The translations under genes were made by a program, and so were the position numbers. A DNA stretch of 64,000 nucleotides from Novosphingopyxis sp965218915. Lineage in GTDB: Bacteria; Pseudomonadota; Alphaproteobacteria; Sphingomonadales; Sphingomonadaceae. Shown here one piece after another: positions 54,714-63,800 of this stretch. Every line of letters starts with the position of its first letter. Position 1 is the stretch's first letter. Where the stretch lies: NCBI RefSeq assembly GCF_965218915.1, contig NZ_OZ244708.1, positions 2,976,001-3,040,000 of the forward strand, in the 5' to 3' direction. The notes beneath the pieces were generated by a model that saw only the letters and a list, made by a program, of their open reading frames with translations, was not told the DNA's origin and did no database searches.

Positions 54714-54829
54714 CGAATGCAACCGATGTGCAGGAAGAAGGCGAGAAAGCGATCGTCATCACGCGCGCGTTCAATGCAATGCGATTGGCGTTGATACGTA
54801 CAAGGATGCAGCATCTAGCCTCTCTATAG
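54710..54829 (+). pseudogene. AHSA1/SRPBCC-family gene, 5' fragment
   Basis: The start is intact and coupled to the ArsR stop. It reads MTNATDVQEEGEKAIVITRA-FNA, the usual beginning of ArsR-partnered SRPBCC proteins, then diverges after about 24 residues and stops at 40. The rest, about 130 residues, is gone. The break lies next to the integrase relic, so the deletion probably came with rearrangement at the element end. Confidence 0.7.
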
Positions 54830-54835
54830 AGTCTA

Positions 54836-55519
54836 CTACGTGCCACCGGGCAGAAGGACTGCGCAAACATCATGTCCAGCGCAGCTTGCCGCGAGGCGCG
54901 ATCCACGGCCTACCCAGTTCGCTTCAATTCCGCGCCACTGAGTAGTGCGTTGATGTAGCCTGCGACAATATCCGCCGCCATGATTAAAGACGTGTCTACC
55001 GCATGGATGTAGCGGCTGGCGATGGTTCCCTGCGCGTGGCCGAGCAACGCCGCCACCGTCGAACTCGGTGAACCACAGATCGTTGGCGATGCTCGCAAAG
55101 CTGTGGCGCAGCACGTGCGGCGTCAGCTGCCGCTCCTCGGCTGGGTTTTCGCCTTGGGCAACCCGCCCAAGAAGAATACGCGCCTCCAGGCGAGCGGTGT
55201 CCGGGGCCCACGCGCCATGGGGGCCGATCGTAAACCGCCGCGTCCGACCGGCGGCGCGGTATTGGACGACGTAGCTCTTTCGTCCCGGCGCGAAGACGCG
55301 TAGTCCGAACCCAAGCAGTTCGTCGTCCCAGAGAAACAAGTCTTTCGCGCTCGGTTGGGCTTGGTCAACGGTGCGCTTGCTCAGTTTCGCCACGAGGTCT
55401 AACTCCTGATGGCCGACGGTTTCCGGAACCGTTTTCCGGAAGCGAGACGGCAGCACCCGAACGGAAACTTTGAACCGTTCTAAGATACTGGCTTCGGCGG
55501 CGTAGGGAACTGAGATCAT
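54836..55519 (-). pseudogene. Tyrosine integrase with internal deletion and frameshift
   Basis: The N-terminal part is an arm-binding DUF4102 domain (LSKRTVDQAQPSAKDLFLWD, DELLGFGLRVFAPGRKSYVV, RTRRFTIGPHGAWAPDTARL). At about residue 133 it jumps directly to LTPHVLRHSFASIANDL, the H-x-x-R box, so the core-binding domain and first catalytic Arg are deleted. The frame then shifts: STVAALLGHAQGTIASRYIH, with the nucleophile Tyr, continues in another frame down to about 54910. It lies 67 bases from the right attachment repeat, as expected for the original integrase of this element. Confidence 0.85.
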
Positions 55520-55586
55520 TTCGTAGTAGGGGTTTGGCGGACCCTAGCGTGCAAAGAGAAGACGTACCGAAATCAGTCTGTTACCG

Positions 55587-55630
55587 CTCCAAAGGCGAAG
55601 GCCATAGGTTCGAATCCTGTCGGGTGCGCC
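55587..55630 (+). repeat. Right attachment-site repeat (partial tRNA-Arg copy)
   Basis: This 44-base copy of the tRNA-Arg 3' half differs from the tRNA by G to A, C to T and A to G changes, and is followed by TGTTATGG rather than the tRNA flank. It has no 5' half and is not a tRNA gene. It marks the right end of the inserted DNA. Confidence 0.8.
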
Positions 55631-55631
55631 T

Positions 55632-55670
55632 GTTATGGCCATAACGGCAGGGTTTGCATCGCTTGCAAAC
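55632..55670. repeat. Two palindromes beside the right attachment repeat
   Basis: GTTATGGCCATAAC (55632-55645) is a perfect 14-base palindrome touching the attachment copy. GTTTGCA-TCGCT-TGCAAAC (55652-55670) follows 6 bases later. They could be protein-binding sites or part of a terminator; no function is assigned. Confidence 0.5.
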
Positions 55671-55763
55671 ACCTCGCCGACAAAATCGGGCGATAAAACA
55701 GGCGCAGCCCGCCGTGGATGCATTCCGAGCGGCCCTCAGGGGTTGAATTTCAAACGCTGAGCG

Positions 55764-57104
55764 TCATGAGCCAATGAGGCCGATGCGCACTTTCGTACCC
55801 GGATTGTTGGATTCGACCGCAATCGTCCAGCCGTGAGCCTCGACGATCGCGGCGGCGAGGTTGAGCCCCAGCCCGTGACCGGGGCGCGTGCGGCTTTGGT
55901 CGAGCCGCACGAACCGCTGGAGGACGCGGGTTCGGTCCTCTGACGCGATGCCATGACCATTGTCGGCGATCACCAGCGCCAGCGCGTTCAGCGTCAACGT
56001 GATGTGCGTGCCGATCGGCGTATGAACCATGGCATTGTCGAGCAGGTTGGCAATAATCTGTGATATCAGCTCGCGGTCGCCGGCCACGGTGACGGAGCCG
56101 TCGATCGCGCATGCGAGGCTGCACCCGCTGTCCTCGATCGCGGGGGCGTAGCTTTCGCATATGTCGCGCGCGATTTCATCGAGCCGCAACGGGACGAAAT
56201 ATCGGCTCGCGGCGCCCCGTTCGAGTTCGGAAATCCTGAGGATAGCCGCGAACAGTTTCAATATGTCATCCGTACGCGCGACCGCGCTTTGGACATCCTC
56301 TTCCCGCACGCCATCGCCCGACCGCATCTCCTCGAGATGATTGCGAAGTCGCGAGAGCGGGGTGCGGAGGTCGTGGGCGATGTCGCTCGATATCTGGCGA
56401 AGATTGTTCATGAGGCGCTCGATCCGGTCGAGCATGCGGTTCAGCGTGCGCGCCAGATCGTCGAACTCGTCGCCGCGCGGGCCGATCGGCATGCGCCGGG
56501 CCAGATCGCCCGAGACGATCGCCTCGGCGGTGCGCCCGATCCGGCCGATGCGGCCGCGCAGATAGGCGCCGAGGATCAGGCCGCCGACGATGCCCAGCAG
56601 CAGGATCGCGAGCGAAGCGACGGCGAAGATGACGAGGATGCGCCGGTCGATCGCCTCCAGCGGTTCACGGTCGGCCGCCACCGCGAGCCGCGTGCCATCG
56701 GGCAGGCCGATCGCCAGGGCGCGCCCCGGATCGGCGCCCTCCTCGGGATCGATGAAGATGATATTGCTCCAGCCGAGCCGGGGCCGCCCGGTGTCCATAT
56801 CGCCCGCGATCCGACGACCATCGGCGGCAAACAGCGCGAACCCCAGCTCGCCCGGCGAGCGTAGCCGCTCGCGCGCGCGGATCGATTCGATCAGGTCCTG
56901 ACGTCCCTCGTCGGCATAGCGCGCCTTCAGATCCAGCGCGGTGCTCTCGATCTGCGCGTCGAGCTGGCGCACCAACGCGGCGTGCGCGGCGAGATAGACC
57001 ATCAGGCCGAGCAGCAGGGTGGCGAGCACGAACGCGCCCGAATAGATGAGCGCGATACGGTAAGCGGCGCTGCGCAGCGGGGCGGCTCGCGCCCGCTCAT
57101 GCAT
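55764..57104 (-). CDS. Sensor histidine kinase, OmpR-partner type
   Basis: The 446-residue kinase has two membrane helices (about 14-35 and 152-175) around a short periplasmic domain, then HAMP (RIGRIGRTAEAIVSGDLARR). HisKA reads ISSDIAHDLRTPLSRLRNHL (phospho-accepting His), followed by HATPase with LLDNAMVHTP, ADNGHGI and GHGLGLNLAAAIVEAHG. Its start overlaps the 3' end of the response regulator gene by 8 bases. It senses an envelope signal, probably tied to the PepSY protein and the divergent efflux operon (inference). Confidence 0.93.
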   Translation of the reverse strand: MHERARAAPLRSAAYRIALIYSGAFVLATLLLGLMVYLAAHAALVRQLDAQIESTALDLKARYADEGRQDLIESIRARERLRSPGELGFALFAADGRRIAGDMDTGRPRLGWSNIIFIDPEEGADPGRALAIGLPDGTRLAVAADREPLEAIDRRILVIFAVASLAILLLGIVGGLILGAYLRGRIGRIGRTAEAIVSGDLARRMPIGPRGDEFDDLARTLNRMLDRIERLMNNLRQISSDIAHDLRTPLSRLRNHLEEMRSGDGVREEDVQSAVARTDDILKLFAAILRISELERGAASRYFVPLRLDEIARDICESYAPAIEDSGCSLACAIDGSVTVAGDRELISQIIANLLDNAMVHTPIGTHITLTLNALALVIADNGHGIASEDRTRVLQRFVRLDQSRTRPGHGLGLNLAAAIVEAHGWTIAVESNNPGTKVRIGLIGS

Positions 57105-57774
57105 CGGACCGGATCCGGTAGCCCGCGCCGCGCACCGTCTCGATCGCGTCGGTCCAGTCGCCGGCGTTCAGCTTGGCGCGAAGCCGACTCATATGCGTCT
57201 CGACGATGTTGGTCTGCGGATCGAAATGGAAATTCCACACCCGCTCGAGCAGCATGGTTCGCGTCACCACGCGGTCCGCGCCGCGCAGCAGTTCCTCGAG
57301 CAGCCGAAACTCGCGCGGCTGCAGCGGGATCGGTTCGCCGCCGCGCGTGACCTGCCGCTTGAGCAGATCGAGCCGGATCGAGCCGACCTCGAAATGCGTC
57401 TCGATTTGCCCTGCCGGTGCGCGGCGCGACAGCGCGTTGAGCCGCGCGGCGAGCTCCGAAAAGGCGAAGGGCTTCACCAGATAGTCGTCGGCGCCCGCTT
57501 CCAGCCCCTCCACCCGGTCCTCGATCTGGCCCATCGCGGTGAGCAACAGCACGGGCGTGGCGATCGCGGCGGCGCGCAGGCGGCGGAGCACCGACAGCCC
57601 GTCGAGGCCCGGCAACATCCGATCGAGGATCATCAGGTCGAACGGATCGGTAGTCGCCAGGTGCAGCGCGTCCTCGCCGGTCGGCGCGATCGCGGTCTGA
57701 TAGCCCAGTTCGCCGAGCCCGCGCGCGACGAACCGGGCCATTTCCTCATCATCTTCGGCGATCAGGACGCGCAT
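57097..57774 (-). CDS. OmpR-family response regulator
   Basis: The 225-residue regulator has a receiver (LIAEDDEEMARFVARGLGEL, phospho-acceptor in MILDRMLPGLDG, Lys in YLVKPFAFSEL) and a C-terminal winged helix (PLQPREFRLLEELLRGADRV, then NIVETHMSRLRAKLNAG and VRGAGYRIR). Sequence style is close to CusR/CopR-type regulators. It follows the PepSY gene by 24 bases and overlaps the kinase gene, and probably activates the divergent RND operon. Confidence 0.94.
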   Translation of the reverse strand: MRVLIAEDDEEMARFVARGLGELGYQTAIAPTGEDALHLATTDPFDLMILDRMLPGLDGLSVLRRLRAAAIATPVLLLTAMGQIEDRVEGLEAGADDYLVKPFAFSELAARLNALSRRAPAGQIETHFEVGSIRLDLLKRQVTRGGEPIPLQPREFRLLEELLRGADRVVTRTMLLERVWNFHFDPQTNIVETHMSRLRAKLNAGDWTDAIETVRGAGYRIRSDA

Positions 57775-57798
57775 ATTGCCCGCCCGCCCGGCAAGCGA

Positions 57799-58146
57799 TC
57801 AGTGCTTGCCGCCATGTTTGGCTTCATCGGCGGCCTCATGCGCTTCGTCCCTGGCATTTTCCCAGCTATTTTCGACGATGCGGCCATTTTGCGGGTCTAC
57901 CCCGATTTCATGGATCCGGCCATCCTGCCGGATATCGAAGGAATAGCGCCAGCTGCCGTCTTCCTTTTCCAGTTCGGCTTCGGCGATGACACCGCCCGGT
58001 GCTTCCTTCATCGCAATGGCGCGCGCCTCAGCCATCGTGATCCTGGCGGCGGGCGCGGCTTCGTGGCCCTGATGCGTGACGCCGGCGATGGCCGCGCCGC
58101 CAAGCGCGAGCGCGCAAAGGGTGGTAGCGATGATTTTCTTCTGCAT
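57799..58146 (-). CDS. Periplasmic PepSY-domain protein
   Basis: A 115-residue protein with a signal peptide (MQKKIIATTLCALALGGAAIAG) and one PepSY domain: ITMAEARAIAMKEAPGGVIA, then ELEKEDGSWRYSFDIRQDGR and IHEIGVDPQNGRIVENSWE. It ends in a His/Glu/Lys-rich tail (DEAHEAADEAKHGGKH), which might bind metal. Small PepSY proteins are common first genes of two-component operons for envelope or metal stress and may modulate the kinase. It is first in the minus-strand operon and divergent from the efflux genes. Confidence 0.9.
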   Translation of the reverse strand: MQKKIIATTLCALALGGAAIAGVTHQGHEAAPAARITMAEARAIAMKEAPGGVIAEAELEKEDGSWRYSFDIRQDGRIHEIGVDPQNGRIVENSWENARDEAHEAADEAKHGGKH

Positions 58147-58416
58147 GACAGGACTCCTGATACTGGCTCGCGGCTTGCGAACCTTGAAACCGGTTATGCC
58201 AGCGCGCGGATTGGGGATCCATTTCCGGCAGATTACAATCTCCCAATCTTGGCGCCCGCCCCGCCGCTCATCAGGTGCTATATCTTCAACCTTTCCAGAA
58301 AGTTGGATTGATCTTCCCCAACGCCGAGGGCAGCCGCCTAGAGATTGCTCTGCATCAAAGGGCTTGCCCCTGCCCTTATGCTGCTATCATCAGGCCGGGC
58401 ACAAAGGGACAAGCGG
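58147..58416. promoter_or_regulatory. Divergent promoter region between two-component and efflux operons
   Basis: These 270 bases separate PepSY-RR-HK from the RND genes and must hold both promoters. I see no strong symmetrical operator. Near the right end AAAGGGACAAG precedes TTG at 58417, which fixes the outer-membrane-protein start. Confidence 0.5.
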
Positions 58417-59784
58417 TTGATTGCGCGGCGGAAACATCGGGGCGGACCCTGGCGGGCGGCATTGGCGCTTCCGGCGCTGCTGCTGGCATCCTGCGCGACC
58501 TACGCGCCGGTTCCGCTCGGCGGCGCCGACGACCTGCTCGCCCCGCCCTCGCTCGCGCTGCTCAGCGCCGATGCCAAGATTATCGACCGACCGTTTCTGA
58601 CACCCACCACCATCGACTTCGCCGCGCCGCTGGACGGCAATGCGGTGGCGGTGCTCGCGGTGCTGAACAACCCGGACCTGAAGGCCATGCGGGCCCGCGC
58701 GGGGGTCAAGAGCGCGCAGGCGTTTGCCGCCGGGCTGCTGCCCGATCCCAGCATCAGCGCGGGGTTCGACCATATTCTGTCCGGCCCCGATCCGGTCGAC
58801 AATCTAGCCGCCGCTTTCGGGTTCGATCTCAATGCGCTGCGCACCCGCCATGTGCTGGTCCGGCAGGCGCGCGCCGAGGAGCGGCAGGTGCGGCTCGATC
58901 TGGCCTGGGCGGAATGGCAAAAGGCGAACGACGCGCGCACGCAGGCGGTGCGGGCGTCCGCGCTGGAGCGGCAGTTCGATCTGCTGCGCCAAAGCCGTGC
59001 CTCGGCGCAATCGCTGCTGAGCCGAACGCTCGACGCGGCGGGCCGCGGCGATTATGCCGCCGATAAGGTGCAGGCTGCGCGGCAGGCGGCGTTCGACATC
59101 ACCCAGCGCTACCAGACCGCCGAGGCGGACCTGGCGGCCGCGCGTTACGAACTCACCCGCTTATTGGGTCTGCCGCCGGAATTCCCGCTCCAACTCGCCC
59201 CGCCCCCGCCGCCGACGTCGCTGCCGCCCGCCGCCACGTTGTTCACGCTCGCACTTGAACGGCGCACCGATCTTGCCGCGCTCAAGGCCGGTTACGCCGC
59301 GCAGGAAGCGGCCACGCGCAAGGCTGTGCTCGACCAGTTCCCCAATCTCACCGTCACCGCCAACGCGTCGCGCGATACCGGCAACAACAAGCTGCTCGGC
59401 CCCGCGATCGACCTCTCGCTCCCGCTGTGGAACCGCAATCGCGGCGGCATCGCCATCGAACGGGCGACACGCGAAGCGCTCCGGGCCGAATATGACGCGC
59501 GCATCTTCCAGACCCGCGCCGAGATCGCCGCCGCGCGCGAGGCGGTGAACATCGCCGAGAAACAGCGGCTCGCCGTGCTGGATGGTCTGCCCGCGCTCGA
59601 GCGTTTCGCCGCCGCCACGCGCCGCGCCGCGAACCGGGGCGACCTCGCGCTCGCCACCGCCGAAACGGCCGAACAGGCATATCGCGATCAACAGCTGCTC
59701 CTTGCGCAGACCGAGCAGCAGATCGCCGAGAATATGATCATGCTCGAACAATTTAGCGGTGCCCCGAGGGAGACCTGGCCATGA
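58417..59784 (+). CDS. TolC-like outer-membrane efflux lipoprotein
   Basis: The protein has about 455 residues. The N-terminus WRAALALPALLLASCATYAP carries a lipobox (LASC), so it is lipid-anchored like CusC/NodT proteins. Two tandem OEP repeats follow with the long helices of the periplasmic tunnel (AGVKSAQAFAAGLLPDPSIS, ATRKAVLDQFPNLTVTANAS, PLWNRNRGGIAIERATREAL). TTG at 58417 is preferred for its strong ribosome site; an ATG-type start at 58345 would give an overlong signal. It is first of three coupled efflux genes, overlapping the adaptor gene by 4 bases. Confidence 0.9.
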   Translation: MIARRKHRGGPWRAALALPALLLASCATYAPVPLGGADDLLAPPSLALLSADAKIIDRPFLTPTTIDFAAPLDGNAVAVLAVLNNPDLKAMRARAGVKSAQAFAAGLLPDPSISAGFDHILSGPDPVDNLAAAFGFDLNALRTRHVLVRQARAEERQVRLDLAWAEWQKANDARTQAVRASALERQFDLLRQSRASAQSLLSRTLDAAGRGDYAADKVQAARQAAFDITQRYQTAEADLAAARYELTRLLGLPPEFPLQLAPPPPPTSLPPAATLFTLALERRTDLAALKAGYAAQEAATRKAVLDQFPNLTVTANASRDTGNNKLLGPAIDLSLPLWNRNRGGIAIERATREALRAEYDARIFQTRAEIAAAREAVNIAEKQRLAVLDGLPALERFAAATRRAANRGDLALATAETAEQAYRDQQLLLAQTEQQIAENMIMLEQFSGAPRETWP

Positions 59785-60803
59785 CACGGATTTTCGCCGG
59801 GGCGCTCCTGCTCGCGCTCGCCGCCTGTTCGTCCGGATCGGACACGCAGGATAAAGCGCCCGAGCCCGCCGCTCTGGTCAAACTGGCGCAGGTCGGCAGC
59901 GGGCCGGTGGAGCAATCGGTCACCATCTACGGCGCGGCGCAGAACGATGCGACCAACCAGCGCACGTTGACGGCGCCCGCCGAGGCGATCGTCGCGCATT
60001 TCGTGGTGGCCGAGGGTGATCCCGTAAAAAAGGGTCAGTTGGTCGCGCAGCTTTCGCCGAGCCCGACCACCCGACTCGACATCGCCACCGCCAAGGCCGG
60101 TGCGCAATCGGACAAGCTCGCTTACGAGCGCGCCAAACGCCTGCGCGCCGACGGGCTGGTCAGCGACGCCGAGGTCGAGAGCGCCCGCGCCGCGGCGCAG
60201 AGCAGCGGCGCCACCGTCGCCAGCCTGTCGGGGCGCGCCGGATCGCTGTCGCTGCGCGCGCCGGTCGCCGGCTATGTTCAGACCTATCCGGTGGCCGAGG
60301 GTCAGCTCGTCGCCGCGGGCACGGCGGTGGCGACGATCGCGCAGGCCGGCGATCTGCGCGCGCGCTTCGGCATCGATCCTGCGATCGCGCGGCAACTTGC
60401 GCGCGGCGGATCGATCGATATCCAGCGCGGGCCGGGCCTGCCGCCGATCACCGCGCCGATCGTTTCCGTGGACCCGGTCGTCGATCCCGCGACACGGCTT
60501 GCCTCGCTGTTCACGCGCATTCCGGGCAGCGCGGGGATCGGTGCGGGCGAGCCGCTGCGCGCCAATGTCACGACCGAGACCAGCGGCACCGGCCCAAGCA
60601 TCCCCTATGCCGCGCTGCTCAACGAGGGCGGCCAGCCCTATGTCTACACCGTCTCCGATGACGTCGCGCACCGTCAAGACGTTACGGTCGGCGCGACCGA
60701 CGGATCGATGGTCGCGATCACCGGCGGCCTGCGGCCCGGCGCGATGGTGGTGGTCGCGGGCGGTACCGCGCTCGAGGACGGCATGAAGGTACGCACCAAA
60801 TGA
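59781..60803 (+). CDS. RND efflux periplasmic adaptor (membrane-fusion protein), lipoprotein
   Basis: This 340-residue protein has the lipobox LALAACSSGS at the N-terminus. The lipoyl half-motifs (AEAIVAHFVVAEGDPVKKGQ and SLSLRAPVAGYVQTYPVAEG) surround a short hairpin (AGAQSDKLAYERAKRLRADG). A beta-barrel and membrane-proximal domain end GGTALEDGMKVRTK. It links the inner-membrane pump to the TolC-like duct. Both the upstream and downstream genes overlap it (ATGA each), so the three subunits are made together. The hairpin is short, as in HlyD-like adaptors of CusB size. Confidence 0.92.
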   Translation: MTRIFAGALLLALAACSSGSDTQDKAPEPAALVKLAQVGSGPVEQSVTIYGAAQNDATNQRTLTAPAEAIVAHFVVAEGDPVKKGQLVAQLSPSPTTRLDIATAKAGAQSDKLAYERAKRLRADGLVSDAEVESARAAAQSSGATVASLSGRAGSLSLRAPVAGYVQTYPVAEGQLVAAGTAVATIAQAGDLRARFGIDPAIARQLARGGSIDIQRGPGLPPITAPIVSVDPVVDPATRLASLFTRIPGSAGIGAGEPLRANVTTETSGTGPSIPYAALLNEGGQPYVYTVSDDVAHRQDVTVGATDGSMVAITGGLRPGAMVVVAGGTALEDGMKVRTK

Positions 60804-63800
60804 CGAGCGCGCCGATGAAAGGGGCTCCGATCAAAGGGGTATTGGCCCGTCATTCCCGCTCGCTGTGGCTGGCGGTGATCCTCGTCACGCTGGCGGGCGT
60901 CGCGGCGGCGACGCGGCTGCCGGTCGGCATCTTCCCGCATATCGATTATCCGCGCGTGGTCGTGGCGGTCGATGCGGGTGACCGCGACGCGGCGCAGATG
61001 GAGGTCGAGATCACCCGCCCGATCGAGATCGCCTTGCGCGCGGTGCCGGGCGTCACCCGCATCCGATCGACCACCAGCCGCGGTTCGGCCGAGGTGTCGC
61101 TGAATTTCGACTGGGGGCGGGACATGGTCGCCGCCACGCTGGCCACGCAATCGGCGCTGGCCGCACTCTCGGCGCAATTGCCGCAGGGCACCAGCTTCGA
61201 CGTGCGCCGGTCCGATCCGACCATCTTCCCCGTGCTCGGCATCGCGCTGACCTCGGACAGCCTCGATCAGGAGGCGCTGCGCCAGCTTGCCGAACTGCGC
61301 GTGCGCCCAGCGCTCACCGGCGTGCAGGGCGTTGCCGGAATCGACATTCTCGGCGGCTCCCCGCGTGAATTCGCGGTCGACGTCGATCCGGGGCGGCTCG
61401 CCGCGCTGGGCCTCAGCCTCGCCGATGTGCAGGGTGCCCTGTCCAACGCCAATGTCGTGCGCGGCGCCGGGCGGATCGAGGACCGCCACCGGCTCTATCT
61501 GGTGCTCGTCGAACGGCGCATCGCCACCATCGAGGATCTGCGCGCCACGCCGCTGAAATCGGGCAGCGGCGACGGCGCGGGCGTGGTGACATTGGGCCAG
61601 GTCGCCGATATCCACCCCTCGGCAGAACCGGTGTACACGCGGGTGACATCGGACGGTAAGCCTGCGGTGCTGGTCAATGTCCGCCAGGCGCTGAACGGCA
61701 ACACCGTCGCGGTGGTCAAGGATATCGACGCGCGGCTCGTCACCGCCGGCTTGCCGCCCACGGTCAAGGTCACGCCGTTCTACGATCAGTCCGAGCTGGT
61801 CAGCGGCGCCGCCAGCGCGGTGCGCGACGCGATCCTGATCGGCGCGGTGCTGGCGGGGCTGGTGCTGTTCCTGTTTCTCCGGTCGGTGCGGATGATGCTG
61901 ATCACCGGGCTGATGCTGCCTGCCGTGCTCGCCGCTGCCTGCCTGTTCCTGCTGGTCCTGGGCATGAGCTTCAACATGATGACGCTGGGCGGCATGGCCG
62001 CCGCGGTGGGCCTGGTGGTCGACGACGCCGTGGTCGTGCTCGAACATATGGCGCGGCGGCTTCAGGAAGGCGCGGAGGCGACGGCGCGGTCGATGCTGGC
62101 CTCGGCTGCCGAGATGACGCGGCCCTTGTTGGGCTCCACATGCGCCACCGTCGTCGTGTTCCTGCCGCTGGCCTTTATCAGCGGCGTGTCGGGCGGCTTC
62201 TTCAAGGCGCTGGCGATCACCATGGTCGCCGCGCTGCTGGTGTCGCTGGCCTATGCGCGGCTGGTGGTGCCGCTGCTCGCGGCGCACTGGCTGCGGCAGA
62301 AGGATGTCGAGGCGATCGGGCGCGGCGAGAAAATGACCGCGCGCCTTGGCAACTTCTATACGCGCAGCGGCGACCGCGTGTTTGCCAGGCCCGGCCTGTT
62401 CGTGGCGCTTCTGGGTCTGGGCCTCGCGCTGCTCGGCTTTGCCGCATGGTCGCATGTCCCTTCGGGCTTCATGCCCAAGATGGACGAGGGCGGGTTCGTG
62501 CTCGATTACCGTGCGCAGCCGGGCGCGGCGATCGAGGATACGGATCGGCTGCTGCGCCAGGTCGAGCAGATCATCCGGGATACGCCCGAGGTGGCGAGCT
62601 ATTCGCGGCGCACCGGCGTGCAGCTCGGCGGCGGGCTGACCGAGGCCGACGAGGGCGATTATTTCGTTCGGCTGAAAGGCGGATCGCGCCGTCCGATCGA
62701 AGCGGTGATGACCGATATCGGGGACCGCGTGAGCGCTGAGGTGCCCGGACTGGAGACCGAATATATCCAGTTGATGGAGGATCTGATCGGCGATCTCACC
62801 GCCGTGCCCGAACCGATCGAGGTCAAATTATTCGGCAATGATCCCGCAGCGCTCGCCGCCGCCGCGCAAAAGATCGGCGGCGCGATCGGCAAGGTGCAGG
62901 GCGTGGCCGAGGTGGTCGATGGCCTGCGCGTCGCGGGCGATTCGATCCAGATCTCGGTCGAGCCCGGCCTCGCCGCGCAGCAGGGGCTCGACGCGGACGC
63001 CGTCGCCGCGCAGGTGCAGGCGCTGATCGGCGGCAGCGCGGACGCCAGCATGCGCATCGGCGAGCAGCTCGTCACCATCCGAGTGCGCGGACCGCAGGAT
63101 CTGCGGAGCCGCATTGCCGATGTCGAAAACCTGCCGCTGATCGCCGCGGACGGCCATGCGGTGCGGCTCGCCGAAGTCGCCGCCGTCGGCATCCTTTCAG
63201 GCCAGCAGCAGCTGACGCGCGAGGATCTGGCGCCGTTCATTGCGGTCACCGCGCGGCTCGACAAACGCGATCTCGGCTCGGCGATGAAGGAAATTCGCGA
63301 TGTGGTCACCAAACTCGGCCTGCCCCGTTCGATCCGCGTCGAATATGGCGGGCTTTACGCGCAGCAGCAGCAGAGTTTCGCCGATCTCGGCATGGTCTTC
63401 GCCGCCGCGATCCTGCTCATCGCGCTGCTCATCACCTTTCTGTTCGAACGGCTGGCCTGGACCCTGGCGGCCATCGCCACCGTGCTGCTGTCGGCCGCAT
63501 CGGTGCTGATCGGGCTGTGGGTGACCGGTATCGAGCTCAATATTTCGGCGCTGATGGGTCTCACCATGGTGGTCGGCATGGTCAGCGAGCTGGTGATCTT
63601 CTTCCTCGCGGAGATCGACGATGCCCATGCTGCGCAGGACGCCGCCGCGCAGGACGACAATGCCGAGCGGACCGGCCTGCTCGCGCAGCTGCGCCATGCC
63701 GGGGCCAACCGCATGCGCCCGATCGTCATGTCGGCGCTGATCGCGATCCTGACGCTGAGCCCACTCGCGCTGGGCATAAGCCGCAACGCCGGGCTGCAGC

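Noticed and set aside
55587..55630. A second tRNA-Arg gene
   Set aside because: Only the 3' half is present, with three changes and no acceptor 5' strand or D arm; it is an attachment-site copy.
60674..62455. 593-codon antisense frame over the RND genes
   Set aside because: The text is rich in His, Arg and Gln, typical of antisense GC-rich coding DNA, and overlaps strongly supported efflux genes.
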